From Capsaspora owczarzaki ATCC 30864 (taxonomy: Eukaryota > Opisthokonta > Filasterea): 64,000 nt of DNA. Below the pieces are notes generated by a model. The model was given only the letters and a program-made list of their open reading frames with translations, searched no databases and was not told the DNA's origin. The position numbers and the translations under genes are program-made. Below, in pieces: positions 10,730 to 27,093 of the stretch. Positions within the stretch are counted from its first letter, which is position 1, and every line of letters begins with the position of its first letter. Location of the stretch: NCBI RefSeq assembly GCF_000151315.2, contig NW_011887308.1, positions 125,649-189,648 on the forward strand, written 5' to 3'.

Positions 10730-11144
10730 TACTGCCAATTCTGTATTTTCCCTGTCCAATAAATCGTGCATGTCCCAGGTCCCGCCAGAACCTCCTTGCT
10801 TGATCGCTCGGAGTTGCGTTGGTCGCGCGGGTGATCTGGGAGTATCGCGGAAGTTGGAGACTTGACGGCGTAATGGCAGCCGAGATTGTGTCCTTGCGTT
10901 AGCTCATCTGGAATGTGCGCGAACGCAGGCAGGTTGATGATGGACGAGATCGCAGTGCCATTTAGTCAAACGTCGACGCTTCACCTCTTACAATTTGAAT
11001 TTCCTGTTTTGTGTGGTTCCCCCCCCCCCTTTTTTTTTTGCTATGCTCAGTTTTGGTTTTTTTGAGGTGGTCTCGAAAAAAAAAATGGTAAAAAAAAAAA
11101 AAACTTTGTCAATGCAAAATTTTCAAAACGACTAACTTTCTGGC

Positions 11145-11177
<33 letters not shown>

Positions 11178-11243
11178 CTTCTTCTGTGGTCTGGTCTCTG
11201 TTGTCGCGCGCGTTCTCAAACAACGCTGACACACTTGCAGCCA
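10730..11243. other. Intergenic region with homopolymers and possible 5' UTR
   Basis: The region holds a polyadenylation signal (10758-10763) for copy C, several C, A and T runs, and just before the next start codon a T run, a GT repeat and an acceptor-like tttgcag-type site at 11235-11240, so the EH gene may have an untranslated first exon. No gene was seen. Confidence 0.4.
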
Positions 11244-14200
11244 ATGTCTGCCGGCGCGGAGCAGCAGGGTATCGACACCCGCGGCGTTGTGGCGGCCGCG
11301 ATTGCAGATCCACTGCGCGTGAACGAGTTCTATGCAGCGCGGCTGCTCCCCTTTGCCAGCGGGGCTGCCGAGCACCAGGACCCCGCCGCGGCTGCCGCTT
11401 TGCACGGCGGCGATGACATCACCAGCGGCAGCGCGGCAGGCGGCCATCCGAGCCCCTACGACGCCAGCAGCACAGCCCGAGTCACTGGCGCCGCCGCTGC
11501 GCACTTCTTCCGCAGCGCAGGCCTGCCCGACGACCTGATGGCTCAGGTAACTCTTCCTCTCTCTCTCTCTTTCTCTCTCTCAGACCCGCTACGTCGCCGA
11601 GTAATGTCGACGGACACACAGCAGGACCAGCAAGGGAAGACACCACAATCGAGATTTGGGAAACCCAAAAACCGAAAAAAAAAAATCGCCTGCTGCTCAA
11701 ACAATAGCAATTGGACAGCAATTCTGCCAAAAAAAAAAAAAAAAATTCAGAGATCTGGCTGCTGAAAAATTCAGGATGCTTGTTTGTGTTTTTGAGATTT
11801 ATGACAAGATCAGTTCAGCATGGGGACGCAATTGGAGCGGGGGGGGGGAAGTTGAGAGTTGATCTGCACCCAACACAATTCGATTTTAGTAGAACAAACA
11901 TTCGACCGGTTGCTCACCCCCTTGGTATTGCATGCATTCTTGTCGGATTAGATCTGGACATACTGCGACCCGGAGGCCACAGGATCGCTCGACGGCGCGG
12001 CGTTTACAATGGCGTTGGGGTTGGTCGGACGAGCGCAGAAGATTGTCATGCGATCGGGACTGTTGCACCTGCCCCCGGACGCCATGGCGGCGGGCGCAAG
12101 CTTGCCTTTGCCGTACTTTGCTGGCGTGACTGAGAGTATTACAGCAGCCCTGTCAGCTGCAGCAGTCGACACGTCAGCTGCCAATCCATTCGCAGACCAG
12201 TACTACAATTCTGGCATGACGACGCACTCGGCTGCTGCTGCGGCCGATTCGGTTGCATCCTTCAATCCGTTCGGCATTGCGACCGACTCGCCTTTCGCCG
12301 AGTTTCATAACACGCAGACCAGCCAACACCACGCCTCACAAGCGCACCTCCATCACTTGCAGCAACAGCATCAACAGCAACAACAGCAACAACAACATCA
12401 GCAGCAGCAGCAGCAACAGCATCAGCAAATGACGCATGGAGCACCTCGACACCATGCTGGATCTGATTGGATGGTGACACCCGATGAAGCCGCGGGCTAC
12501 CGACCATTGTTTGACGGGCTTGGACCCGACAATGGCGCCGTGAATGGCGCTCAGATTAAGGAATTTTTCGACCGGTCATCGCTCCAACCGCATGACCTCT
12601 CTCATATTTGGCGATTGGCTGATTGCACTCACGACGGCTTCTTGACCTTTGACGAATTTTGCGTTGCCATGCACTTGATTCACGCCCGGCTTCGCGGCGA
12701 GGAGCTTCCAGATTCGTTGCCGAGCCAGCTGATTCCTCCATCGATGCGAAATCTTTTTGCCTTTCCGTTCGCTGCTGGTGGCTCTCACGACAACAGTGCT
12801 CAAGTTCACCAATACCAGGCAGCAGCAGCAGCAGCAGCAGCACACACGCCTCAAAAGCACCAACCGTACGTTGCGCAATCCCAGCCTTCACCAGCAGCTG
12901 CGCGAGCAAGCCTCGAGCACCTAGCTCATGCTGGCAGTGAGGCTGTTCTCGGCTCTGTAAGTGTCGGTTTTTTTTTGCCACTTTGTTGTCGTTAAAGTGG
13001 GTGGGTTTTTTTTTTTTGTTTTTGGCTTCATCCTTGTTGACCGCCATCTCTTGCTCCTCCTTGCCAGACACCACCAACCTGGGAGAACTTTGTCAGTGAA
13101 CGCGCGACCATCCAGCGCTCCTTGTCAATGGACGACCGATTGTCCGGGTCTCCCCCGCACTCGCCGAGGGATGAATCGCCAATCAGCGAATCTCCGCACG
13201 GCCAGCTTTCGCCCCAGCATTCGCTCCAAGAGCTTGATCGGAAGGCGATGGTAGCCGCTGCCCTTGCAAACATGAAAGAAGACAAATTGCACGCGGCGAC
13301 CGCAACGCCCGTCAAGGACTCGTCGTTCCGGGATGGCAATTCTCATCTCCACCCAGCTGCCGCCTTGCCATTGCCGGCGGCTATCGCGTCGCCATCTCAT
13401 CGCACCTCTACACCGAAAGCCGGCACTCCCAAGAAGGTCGAGCAGGGCAAACCCGCACCGCTCTCTCGCGGTAAATCGCTTCGAGACAAATTCTTTGGCA
13501 AACGCAACACTTCGGAAGACCGTCACCACAAACTCGCAGACGATGACGCCAACGAGAACGAGGAGAATGGCGAAGGAGAGCGGAGCGATGACTCGGTCAT
13601 CGCGCATGATCGAGACGCAGACAGTGACGACAACCTTTCTGGCGATCACCACCCCTCGATGGCCGTGAGCCACGCATCGGGTCATGTGGCTACTGCAGCC
13701 ATCCCTGCAGCCTCGCAGCATCACCCGTATTCCCAGCATCAGCAGATGCCACAGCAGCACCCTCCACATCATCACGCCAGCTCCTTGCCACCTCCGCAAC
13801 TGCAACCGCCGCACGCGCAGCAGCAGCAGCAGCAGCAACAACAGCAGCAACAGCAACCAGAAAAGGCACCGAGTGCCATTCCACCGTTCCTGCAACAGCA
13901 CAACCGCCAATCGTCGTTGGGTGTGCTGAATCTGACTTCGGCGCTCAAGGCACCCTCCCCACCGACGAATATTGCTCACCCAGAACAATCCCATCATCCT
14001 GTGCAACTCCCATCGGCTGCCGCTGTTTCCCATGGGCTCAGCGCTGTGGAGCCTGTCACAGCTGCGCATGCTGCTGCCACTGCTGCCACTTCTGCTACGG
14101 CCGCTGCTGTGCCACCAGCAACAACCGCCCCGGTTGACTCGACACCCCATGTTCGGTTCGATCCCTCCATTCCTGTAACTCCTGCGGCGCCTCCGGTGCT

Positions 14201-15074
14201 GGAATCTCCATTCACATCAACCTCGACACCCTCAAGCGGTCATGTCAACATTGTGATTGGTCCTGCAGCAGGCGGCGCGGCGGCCGCAGACGTCTCCAGT
14301 TTCCGTCTGCCGCCTCCGCCGACAGAACGACTGGCCCTTCCGGCGTCCACGGATCGGCGCCAGCGCACGGGCCATGCTCGGTCGACTTCACTGGATACAG
14401 CATCCGCGATTGCGATTGTAGAACCGACCGCTGCACCCAGCGCTAGCGCAGCAGCTGGCACGCCCTCACGACTGCCACCACCAGTGGTTCCTCCCAGGAC
14501 CAACCGCGCATCTCGGGGCTCCTACTCCGGCGAGATGGACTTGTCCCTTGTGCTGGCCGCAGGCGCCTCGCCTGCGCTGACCTTGACTGCGCCCGGCTCA
14601 CCCCGCGTCGTTCGGCCTCCTGCTGCCAACTTGCCATCTGTTGTTGGATCCAACCGCAACAGTAAGTCTTCTGACATTTCCGACCACTCTGCCACGAGTG
14701 AGAATGAAGATGCTGCCGCTGCTCCCGCGCCTGCTCCAGCTCCAGCTCCAGCTCCAGCTCCAGCTCCAGCTCCAGCTCCAGCTCCAGCTTTGGACGCCGC
14801 TCTCTCCGTCCCAAAACCAGGCGGACGCAAACCACCGCCCCCGGTGCCAAACCGTCCGGGCAGCCAGGCGCCCTCCTTCCGTGGTGCGCTTTCCTCCAGC
14901 TCGAGCGAGCACGATGAAACCGCGCCCGTCTCAGGGCCTGGAAGCATGGATGTTCGGACGCGAAGGCGCAATTCTATTGGCAGCAACGTGACGGACCGGG
15001 ATGCCGACTTGGACGACGTCGAGCGTGCGGAGGGTGGGCGTGTTCTTAGCGCCGATCACAGTCGCGACGCTTCG

Positions 15075-15107
<33 letters not shown>

Positions 15108-16467
15108 AAGGCTGGCGAGCCCAACAGCGGGCAGGCAACTGCCGGCCAGCTTCGCAAGCAAGCCATACTTTCCTCTGCCGCTCGCTCGCCTGCTGGTGGC
15201 ACTTTCAACTCTCGCCCGATGAAGCCGGCGAATGACGATGAAGACGATGTCAGCCTGGACGAAAGTCTTCCGCCGCAGCCTCCGCCACGACAGGGAAGCG
15301 ACATTCGCGGTGCCGCCGAGGACCCCATCGCTCGCTTTGATTCGGTCTCTAGTCTGTCTAGCAGTGTTGTTGATGACGCGCCACCGCAGCCACCACCTCG
15401 CTCGCGCTCTGTCGGCGATGCTGCAGCGGGTGCTCCCCAACTTTCGCGGCTTCGCTTAACGACCGAAGTCCTGAAAGACTTTGGGCCCCAGTCACCCAAG
15501 CTGGACCATCCCAACAAGACGCGCCCGCGCAGGCCGTCGGCCAAGCTCCCGCGTCGCGTTTCGTGGACAAACTTCCAGATGAGCGGTCCTGCACGTGACG
15601 TGGACGGAGATACGCTCAGCATGAGCGACTTTGATGATGACGTGCAAGGTGATGGAGAAGATGACGGCGATGGCGATGATGCCGGTGCCGAGGATGCCGC
15701 CCCAGCCAACAACCGCCGGTTGAAGGCAGCGATGACGTTTGCCGAGACGGCAGCTGCCAACACACCGGCAGCAGCAGCACTGCTCGTGTCGCCGGCGGGT
15801 CAGGGGCATGCGTCCGCAGCGCATCCGTCCGGTGCTCGGCCAAAGGCCTTCCCGGCCGTCACATCGCGCCCCGTTCAGCCCGAGCGTACTGTGCGCGTGC
15901 TTTGGGAAGACGAGACGTTCAAAACGTTTGATATTTCACCCGAGGCCACTGCTGGCGAGCTCGTTCGCGCCGCTCTTGGGCGCAATCGACGTGAAGCGAG
16001 TCGCTGGACCGACTACAAGTTGGTTCTGAAGCTCAAAGATGGAGGTAGGCAGAGTGTGTACACCCATCGATGTTCGTTTGGGCTTCTTCATGTGCCCGTT
16101 CTAACTTTCACTCCTTGTTACAAACACAATCTTGTTCTTCTTGTCTTTGTTTTCAGGTCGAAAGCCGTTGAAGAATCATGACGTGGCCATTCCGACAGAC
16201 ATTGCTTCGTTTGAGGTGCCAGACTTTTTGTGCAAGCGCGTCACAAAGGCCGAAGATGATAAGATTTCAGACCGCGAAAAGCAAAAGCAAATGAAGGAAG
16301 TGCGGGTTGCCATCAAAAAGCTCAAGCTCCGAAACGACGCCATCACCAAGCTCAATTTGGAGCTCCAAACGGAACTCAAGAAGGAGAAGGAGGTCCGTCT
16401 CTTGCTCGAGCAAGAGCTCTCCAAGTACAAGTCAACTGGTGCGACCGTTTCCAGCTCTCGATTGTGA
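11244..16467 (+). CDS. EH-EH scaffold with proline-rich SH3 ligands, RA-like domain and C-terminal coiled coil
   Basis: Four exons (11244-11546, 11952-12956, 13068-16044, 16157-16467) give about 1531 residues. EH1 (about 25-125) is split by intron 1, and its second half resumes with an IWTYCDPEATGSLDG loop. EH2 (about 279-360) has an IWRLAD tryptophan for NPF binding and a complete EF-hand calcium loop (DCTHDGFLTFDE). Gln/His runs lie between them. The protein itself holds two NPF motifs. The long middle is Ser/Pro/Ala-rich with four PxxPxR class II SH3 ligands (about 910, 1023, 1171, 1208), a PA hexanucleotide repeat and an Asp run. Residues about 1374-1470 resemble a Ras-association domain (VRVLWEDETFKTF, then TAGELVRAAL), followed by a Lys/Glu/Leu coiled coil. 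EH pairs with a C-terminal coil recall REPS1/Eps15/intersectin; the RA domain is not known to me in that family. Likely a Ras-linked endocytic scaffold (inference). Confidence 0.85.
12358..12426 (+). repeat. CAG/CAA/CAT trinucleotide tract (Gln/His run)
   Basis: This imperfect CAR/CAT repeat encodes a Gln/His run between the two EH domains. Confidence 0.8.
14734..14788 (+). repeat. GCTCCA hexanucleotide tandem repeat (Pro-Ala run)
   Basis: About nine near-perfect six-base units encode alternating Pro-Ala within the EH/RA gene; this is likely length-polymorphic. Confidence 0.85.
15075..15107 (+). repeat. GAC trinucleotide repeat (Asp run)
   Basis: This is a perfect GAC repeat of eleven units, encoding consecutive Asp residues in the EH/RA protein. 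Confidence 0.85.
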
Positions 16468-17021
16468 TGAACGAGTTGTGTTTATGAGAAGCATTGCGGT
16501 TTTTTTTTTCGACCTCGTTTTGTGCACAATTTGTGTCTTTGGTTGTTGTTGCTTGCTGGTACAAGTCAGAACTCTTTTTAGCATTGTTACCAAAAGCAAA
16601 AATCCAAGTCCAAGAAGAATTCCAAGAAAAAGCAAATGGAGCAGGCAGCCACAGCAATGCAGCTTGATGTCTCCGAGATCGTGAAAACGGGTGGCTGGGC
16701 AGCCAAAAGCAGCCAGCTCGCAGCAAGCGCACGAAGGTTTCCTCTGAATTTTCTCCCCGCCGTTTTTTTAGGATGCAAGTTCGTAGATGAGAAGAAACGA
16801 GAAAGTGGTGCATGTGGTTGAGATACCATCTGTTGGGACGTTGTGTTTCTCGTTGGTCGTTTGGGGTTTCCTCTGAGATCCTGAAACCTCAAACCTTTGT
16901 CTGTCTCTATCAGCCAAAAAAAAAAAAAAAAAAAAAAAAAAGCTCATCAGTCAGTGACATGATGACTCAGTCTTTCTTAGTTGTTCCTGTTTTTGGGTGT
17001 TGCTGAATTCTTGTTCTCAGA
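16468..17021. other. Intergenic region between the EH/RA gene and the DHHC gene
   Basis: The region contains T and A runs (including an A run near 16917-16941) and an acceptor-like ttctcag directly before the next start codon. An open stretch near 16580-16821 preceded by an acceptor-like ctttttag could be an alternative exon, but nothing supports it as a gene. Confidence 0.4.
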
Positions 17022-18709
17022 ATGTCTCGCGGCGTGTACAAACCGCTCGCTCAGGTCGATGTGGACAACTTGGATGAGGAAGCGGCTCTGTTCATGCAGG
17101 CAGCGCCATCTCGGTCACTCGACCACACTACTACTACTACTACTCCTACCACGACTACTTCTCCTCGTGACGACGACTCCACGGCTCGACTGGCATCAGG
17201 CAGCGCGGAAAGCACCAGTCAAGCACCCGTCGGGGCTGGGGTTGTGGCTGCTGCATCGCCCTCGCTGGCCGTCGCATCGGCCGAGCCTCCGAAACCAACA
17301 GAGGTCAATGTGCCATTCTATCGCCCGAGGCTGCAGAAAGGGTCGCCGCTCGACGTGGCGGCCGCGCGAATCGGTTCGCTCGAGTCTGAGCAGCGAAGAC
17401 ATCCAGGGTCGATTCGCCGCTTTCGACTCTTCCTGGGGAACAATCGCATCCTGTGCAATGGCAAGCTCATCACTGGGCCAGAGCTGAACGCCAACGTCGT
17501 TGCGGTATTCGTGATTGTCCTGACCACGGTGCTTTTTGTCGCATTTGAGTAAGGGTTTTGGGCGTTTTTTGGAACTCTGAGCTTTGGTGCTCAGAATTTT
17601 CGTGTTTTGGCACAAAAACTGGGCGAGAGCTCGTTGTACTGGAATGAAATGATGGTTGATCGTCATTGGTCATGCTTGAGCAAACAGGAAGAAGGCTAAC
17701 TGAATGCCATTCCTCTTTGTCGACAGAGCGCCGTACTTGATGGAGCACGTTTCACCCGCCGTCCTGCCTGGTGCATTGTATCTGTGCTTCATGACAAGTA
17801 TGAGCATGGCATTGACAGCATTTACCGATCCTGGCATCTTGCCGCGAAACTTGGATCTCGAGGGCTCGGCCGCCACCAACCCCCTGCCTCGCGCTATCGC
17901 GCCAAAGCCCACCGATTGGTTTGGCGACACAATGCTGCTGAAATGGTGTCCCACATGCAGGATACATCGACCACCTCGCGTGTCGCACTGCTCGACCTGC
18001 GACAATTGTGTTGGTCCGTATTCTGTGTGTTACTTTGTGGTGCTGTTCGAAATGGCTGACGTGGAGAGGTCTTTTTGTTGGTTGGTTGCTGTTTTGGCTT
18101 TTCTCGGCTCAAGAGCGATTCGATCACCATTGTCCATGGGTAAGTGTGAGCGCAGATTTGGACGGCAGAATTTTCTTCAGTTGCTCAATGAATGATACCT
18201 CTGTTCATTTTAGGTCGGGAGCTGCATTGGGCGACGCAACTATCGTTACTTTTACAGCTTTCTGGTCTTTACGTCTCTGAGTACATTGTACTACTTTGGA
18301 TTCGCCCTGTATCACTTGCTTCTCTTGCAAAACGTCAACAGAGACGCTGGCGAAAAGTCTCCGTTCTTGAAAGCCATGTCGGACAGCCCGTCCAGGTATG
18401 TGCCTTGTGCTGTATTTGATTGGGGAGGTGGGTGGGTAGGGGGGGGAGTTTGAGCTATCGTGCTAACCGGCCGTCCACGTTTTTGTTGCCCACGTTTTTG
18501 TTGCGCTCAGTCCCTTGTTGATGGGAATTGTCTTCTTCTTTGGCCTGAATGTGATTGGCTTGTCGTGTTACCACACTCATCTGGTATTTTCAGACCAGAC
18601 GACAAACGAGATGGTACGTATTCGCCGAAACGCGACTGTCAAGTTCGTTGCACGATGGATTGCTCACCGTACCGTCCCTTCCCTAGTTAAAGTCGATGCG
18701 GCAACATGA
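17022..18709 (+). CDS. DHHC palmitoyltransferase, ZDHHC9/14/18 (Erf2) type
   Basis: Exons 17022-17548, 17727-18013, 18114-18139, 18214-18395 and 18511 onward encode a polytopic membrane S-acyltransferase. After a cytosolic Ser/Ala-rich N-terminus comes LGNNRILCNGKLITG and a first membrane segment, a second span, the FTDPGILPRN motif, a Cys-rich domain (CPTCRIHRPPRVSHC) and the catalytic ERFDHHCPW (Cys about 278). GSCIGRRNYRYFYSF with further spans follows, then the family TTxE motif (QTTNE). The layout matches animal ZDHHC9/14/18, which palmitoylates Ras with a partner. Exon 3 is only 26 nt and encodes exactly the catalytic motif. The 3' end is uncertain: reading straight through stops at 18709 (about 406 residues), while a GT at 18614 could splice to an open stretch ending at 18945. 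Confidence 0.88.
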
Positions 18710-19165
18710 CAATTCCGCAAGCGTTCACTGTGCTAATTTTATTCGCGTGCTATGGGGCCCATTACCGCCCAGGTATGCATCTCTCGTGGTGTTTGCCTTC
18801 CTTTCTTTGCATGCGTCAAGCTCACAAGTTGGTTCTGCTCGATAGTTTCCTTCAGCTCACCAAGCCCGTTCAATCGAGCGAGATGGAAGAATTCGCTGCT
18901 CATGTGCGCGAGCAGCATGCATTGAGAAGCCTTACACCAACATAGCACGGTGGGGGGGGGGAAAGTGGAAAATTCTTATGCTTTATCGTATTCAAAAATC
19001 ATGTAATATCGAGTCATTTTAACAGAAAGCGAATGAACCAAACGTGCGCTCGGGCGTGTACTGCATGCTCAAGCTTTGGAACCTATTATGCCGCCAAAAG
19101 GGTGGAGTCGGTTAGAAACAAGCGAGACGAGAGGTCACGAAAATTAGAATCATTCGTGGATGAGG
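18710..19165. other. Convergent 3' region, possible last exon of the DHHC gene
   Basis: A reading frame to 18945 ending in an acidic and helical stretch could be an alternative final exon of the DHHC gene. Beyond it lie a G run near 18951 and the shared 3' flank with the minus-strand GID4 gene. Confidence 0.3.
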
Positions 19166-20513
19166 TTACCATTCCGAGTTTTGGTGGTAGTACAGCCCAG
19201 AGATCGTCGAGGTGCTGCGCTGGAAGCAAATGTAGTAAAATCCGGCAAACGACGCGCCGCTCACAGATTTAATCCGGTGATCGGGGACGAGGAATTGCTC
19301 CTGCTCGGAACGAGAGAGCAAAGTTAGTTTTGTTTCAAGAACATGAGTCACAGACGGAACACAGCGAAATCTACTGTCGACTGCAGTCTTTGCTGCTTTC
19401 TCTGAAACTCTTCATGCGCGACACACAAGCAGCACTCACCTTCCAGCGCATAAAGACAAAGTCCTGGTTTCGGAAATCGTGTACATAGTTCGGATCCGTA
19501 ATGATGGAACGCTGTAAAAATGCCGCCGATTGCTGTCCAGGCTGCTGCCCTTGTGGCTGCTGTTGCTGCCGCTGCCGCCATGGGTGCTGCTGCACTTGCA
19601 GATCGGCATGCTTGGCAGTCCCTCGAGGAACAAGGAAGGGCGGGAACCGCGCCCAATGTTGCAAATCGACCTCTTCAGAGGCTCCCCAACGCCCGCCCGT
19701 CATGAATGAATGCTCGGCGCCAATGATTTCAGCCTCAAAGAAGGTGGTGAGGCTTGGCAGTTCTTGCGCGAGATGCTCGATGGTGAGGTAACCGCACAAG
19801 CTCGATTTGTCCAGTTGGACGTCCTTCAGCGTGACCGAGACATTGTATCCCGTGGTTCCGCACCGCTGCACTCCAGTAAATCGTGCGCCAGCTCGGAGTC
19901 CCGAAGATGCCCAGGCGGCAGCATGTCTGCAGTGCTCCTTCTGCAGCTGGAGCGGCTGAGAGGTGGCAAATTGAGACGCAATCGGTCGCGCGTCCCTTTC
20001 CGCGGCGTGTCGGTCGTGATGCTCGTGATGATTTCGATGAGAATAATGCTGATGATGATGGTGGTGGTGGTGGTGGTTGTGGCTGTGACTGTGGTGGTTG
20101 GGGCTCGGTTGGTCATCACAGCCACTGTCGGCGTTTGGCCAAGTCGGGACGCGTCCAAGTCCGCCAGCTGCCGTCGCCCCGCTGCCGCCCCCAGCAGGAT
20201 CTACCAGACCATTGCGAAGGTGATGTTGCAGCTGAGCTGGGTCGGCCTGGATGCCACACCAGTTGTCACCGTTGCTGTTGTTGTTGTTGTTGTTGTTGCG
20301 GTTCAGTTCAAACCGCTGATTCGGCGTCTGCCGATCGTGCCGCTGCTGCAGCTGCTGTTCTGACGCTGCTCGGATGCCTGCCTGGCTTGCGAATGTTCCT
20401 GACGATGCAATGTCTGCGCTGATAGTGCCCATCGGCAGGGTCGATGGCGAGCCGCCTTCGTCGTCGCTCAGTCGGCCAAATCCGCCTGCGGTCAGTCGAG
20501 GAGCGGCGGCCAT
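19166..20513 (-). CDS. GID4: GID4/Vid24-like substrate receptor of the GID/CTLH E3 ligase
   Basis: Exon 1 is 20513-19440 and exon 2 is 19300-19166, giving about 402 residues. The C-terminal beta-barrel of GID4 is clear: [45 protein letters not shown], then after the intron [20 protein letters not shown] and FYYICFQ, ending at NSEW. The exon junction was set where human GID4 reads [10 protein letters not shown] without a break. GID4 recognises N-terminal proline degrons and docks on the GID/CTLH ubiquitin ligase. The long N-terminus is disordered, with an Asn run from a GTT/GTT-type repeat and a His run. A glutamine-rich insertion is present within the barrel region relative to human GID4. Confidence in the family is high. 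Confidence 0.92.
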
Positions 20514-21216
20514 CTTTCGTTTGTGGATTCAAGACTGGCTGGATCGAGCGAGCAAAGGCATTGAGGCCTGTTTCCGTGTCCGTTCGCAAGTCGATGCACA
20601 AATAATCCTGCAGTTTTTGGCTCGAGACGACACTTGCAAGATCCATCCGAGCATCTCAGAAGTAAGGACAACAAGGATTCGGGATTGCTGCTGATCTTTG
20701 TTTTCTTTCTTTCCTTCTCTCTTCGTTTTACATGTGGTTGCATGTGGGGTCATTGGGTGTACTGTGCGACTGTGTGCACATGTGTGTCTTTCACACCGCT
20801 TGCTTGCTCAGAGCGACCCCCAGATGTCACACTTGTTCAGCCCGCGTGCGCTTCACCTTTTCTTCTTGTTTCTTCATTTCGCGCCAACTTTCTCACTTTC
20901 CGCCACTCTTCCAATCTTCCGCTCTATCGCTCTGGACTGGATGTACTAGTACAACTTGCCAACGCGTCTCGATAGATGTGCATGCTGACAATCTGATTCA
21001 GTCGGCCTCCCTTCTTTCGCTCTGTCAGTCTCTTTTTTTTTTCTTTCTTTGTTCCTTTTCGCTGCAGTTGCCTTGACTTGTCTCTCCCGACGCTGACCTG
21101 CCGAGCAACATCGAGTTCCAGCTCTCTATCGATTGAGATTGATCCAGCGAACCAGAGATCACAGAAACCAGAGTGACAGAGAGAGTGACAGATAGAGAGA
21201 GAGAGAGAGAGAGACA
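20514..21216. promoter_or_regulatory. Divergent intergenic region (GID4 and HECT ligase heads)
   Basis: About 700 bases separate the two start codons on opposite strands, so both promoters lie here. A GA microsatellite (21190-21213) abuts the HECT start codon. The T/C-rich stretch at 21030-21065 could be the end of a 5' UTR intron. No TATA box is certain. Confidence 0.45.
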
Positions 21217-25839
<4,623 letters not shown>

Positions 25840-27093
25840 GCGAATCCCAAGAGCGAGCTGGCTTGTTGTTGGCGTGGTTTCGTTTGCATTCCGTTTTTTA
25901 AAATTGTTTTTTTTTTTTCATTCTTTCTTGTTCCTGTGCAGCTTCATCTACTCCCCTGCATGTTTTTGTGTTTGTAGTTGTTGTTTTCTCTGCTGCTGTT
26001 GTTGTTGATTCTGCCGTCGTCTTCATCGTGGTCGGCGGTATTTCTGTTTGTTTGGATCTCTGTGAGTTGTTTGTTGTTGTTGTTTTGTTTTTCTGTTTAA
26101 ACACACTTTAACCCCCGCCTTCAATCCAGATTCTTGCTCCTTACAGCGCGTCCACCTCCCTTCTTTCTCATTTGCTTGGATTGCCTGTATTTTTTTTTTT
26201 GTAGCGCTCGAACGTTGCAGCAAGACAATGCGCTCCGAAAACAAGGAACGGTTTTTGTGTGGTCGTGCGTGTGGCTGCAAAAAAAAAAAAAAAAAAAAAA
26301 AAATCGCGCCACGAGTTCGGATCGAAAAAAGAAGGTCACAAGGGGTGAGTTTTTTGCGAAAAAAAAAACCGTCCATCTTGCTGTCGATTCTCACCATTAC
26401 GTCATTTTAGTGCAACTGCTACAACGACGAAGAGCGATCGCTTTGTTGGATGTGGAGAAAGCGCGCGAGAGAGGGGGAGGGAAGAAGGGATGCGCAGCGA
26501 GTTTGGCGACCCACTCGTCGCGCTCCAGTGCGTTCGTCGCGTTTCGATTTCTCAATCCGATTGGTGTTTTGATTTTTATTGATTTTGTTCGATGCATGTT
26601 GCTCATGTTCGCTCACACAACGGGTTTGAATATGATAGCATAACATTGAGTTTTTTTTTTAAAAAAAAAAAAAGAGGGGCAAAAAAAAAACAAGTCGTGT
26701 CTTCCCACGACCGCTTTTGTCGCACCACTCGCTTCTCTGCTCAGGCCATCGAGCCACCGTTTAGGACGGGGCCGTGCACTCTTCCCCCAATCGTCCCCCA
26801 GTTCTCCTCTCGATCGCTGCCATCGAAGCGCAAGTGATCCGTTTTTCTCCTGCGTTTTGTTTATTCGATTTTTTTTTGTATTTTTGAGTTTTTGTTATTT
26901 TTTTTTCTGTTCTATTGAAAAATCCTTACAAAAAAGACGAAAATCATTCCTTTTTTTTTTTTTTTTTATTCTTTTTTATTCTTTTTTATTCTTTTTTTTT
27001 TTCCCCCTGTTTTTCGCTTCGTCTTTCTCTCTTCGTCTTTTCGCTGCTGCTCGCCTTTCACACGCAAAAGCACTCTTCTGATCAACCTCCACG
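25840..27093. other. Intergenic region of 1.25 kb
   Basis: It holds the 3' flank of the HECT gene and the promoter of the giant gene. It is rich in T runs (25674 region and 26953-27000) and A runs (26279-26303), with CT-rich sequence just before the giant gene start. I see no supportable gene. Confidence 0.5.

Noticed and set aside
16580-16821. Possible Lys/Ser-rich exon or small gene after the EH/RA gene
   Set aside because: An acceptor-like site precedes it and the frame looks partly coding, but no donor upstream, family or start context supports it.
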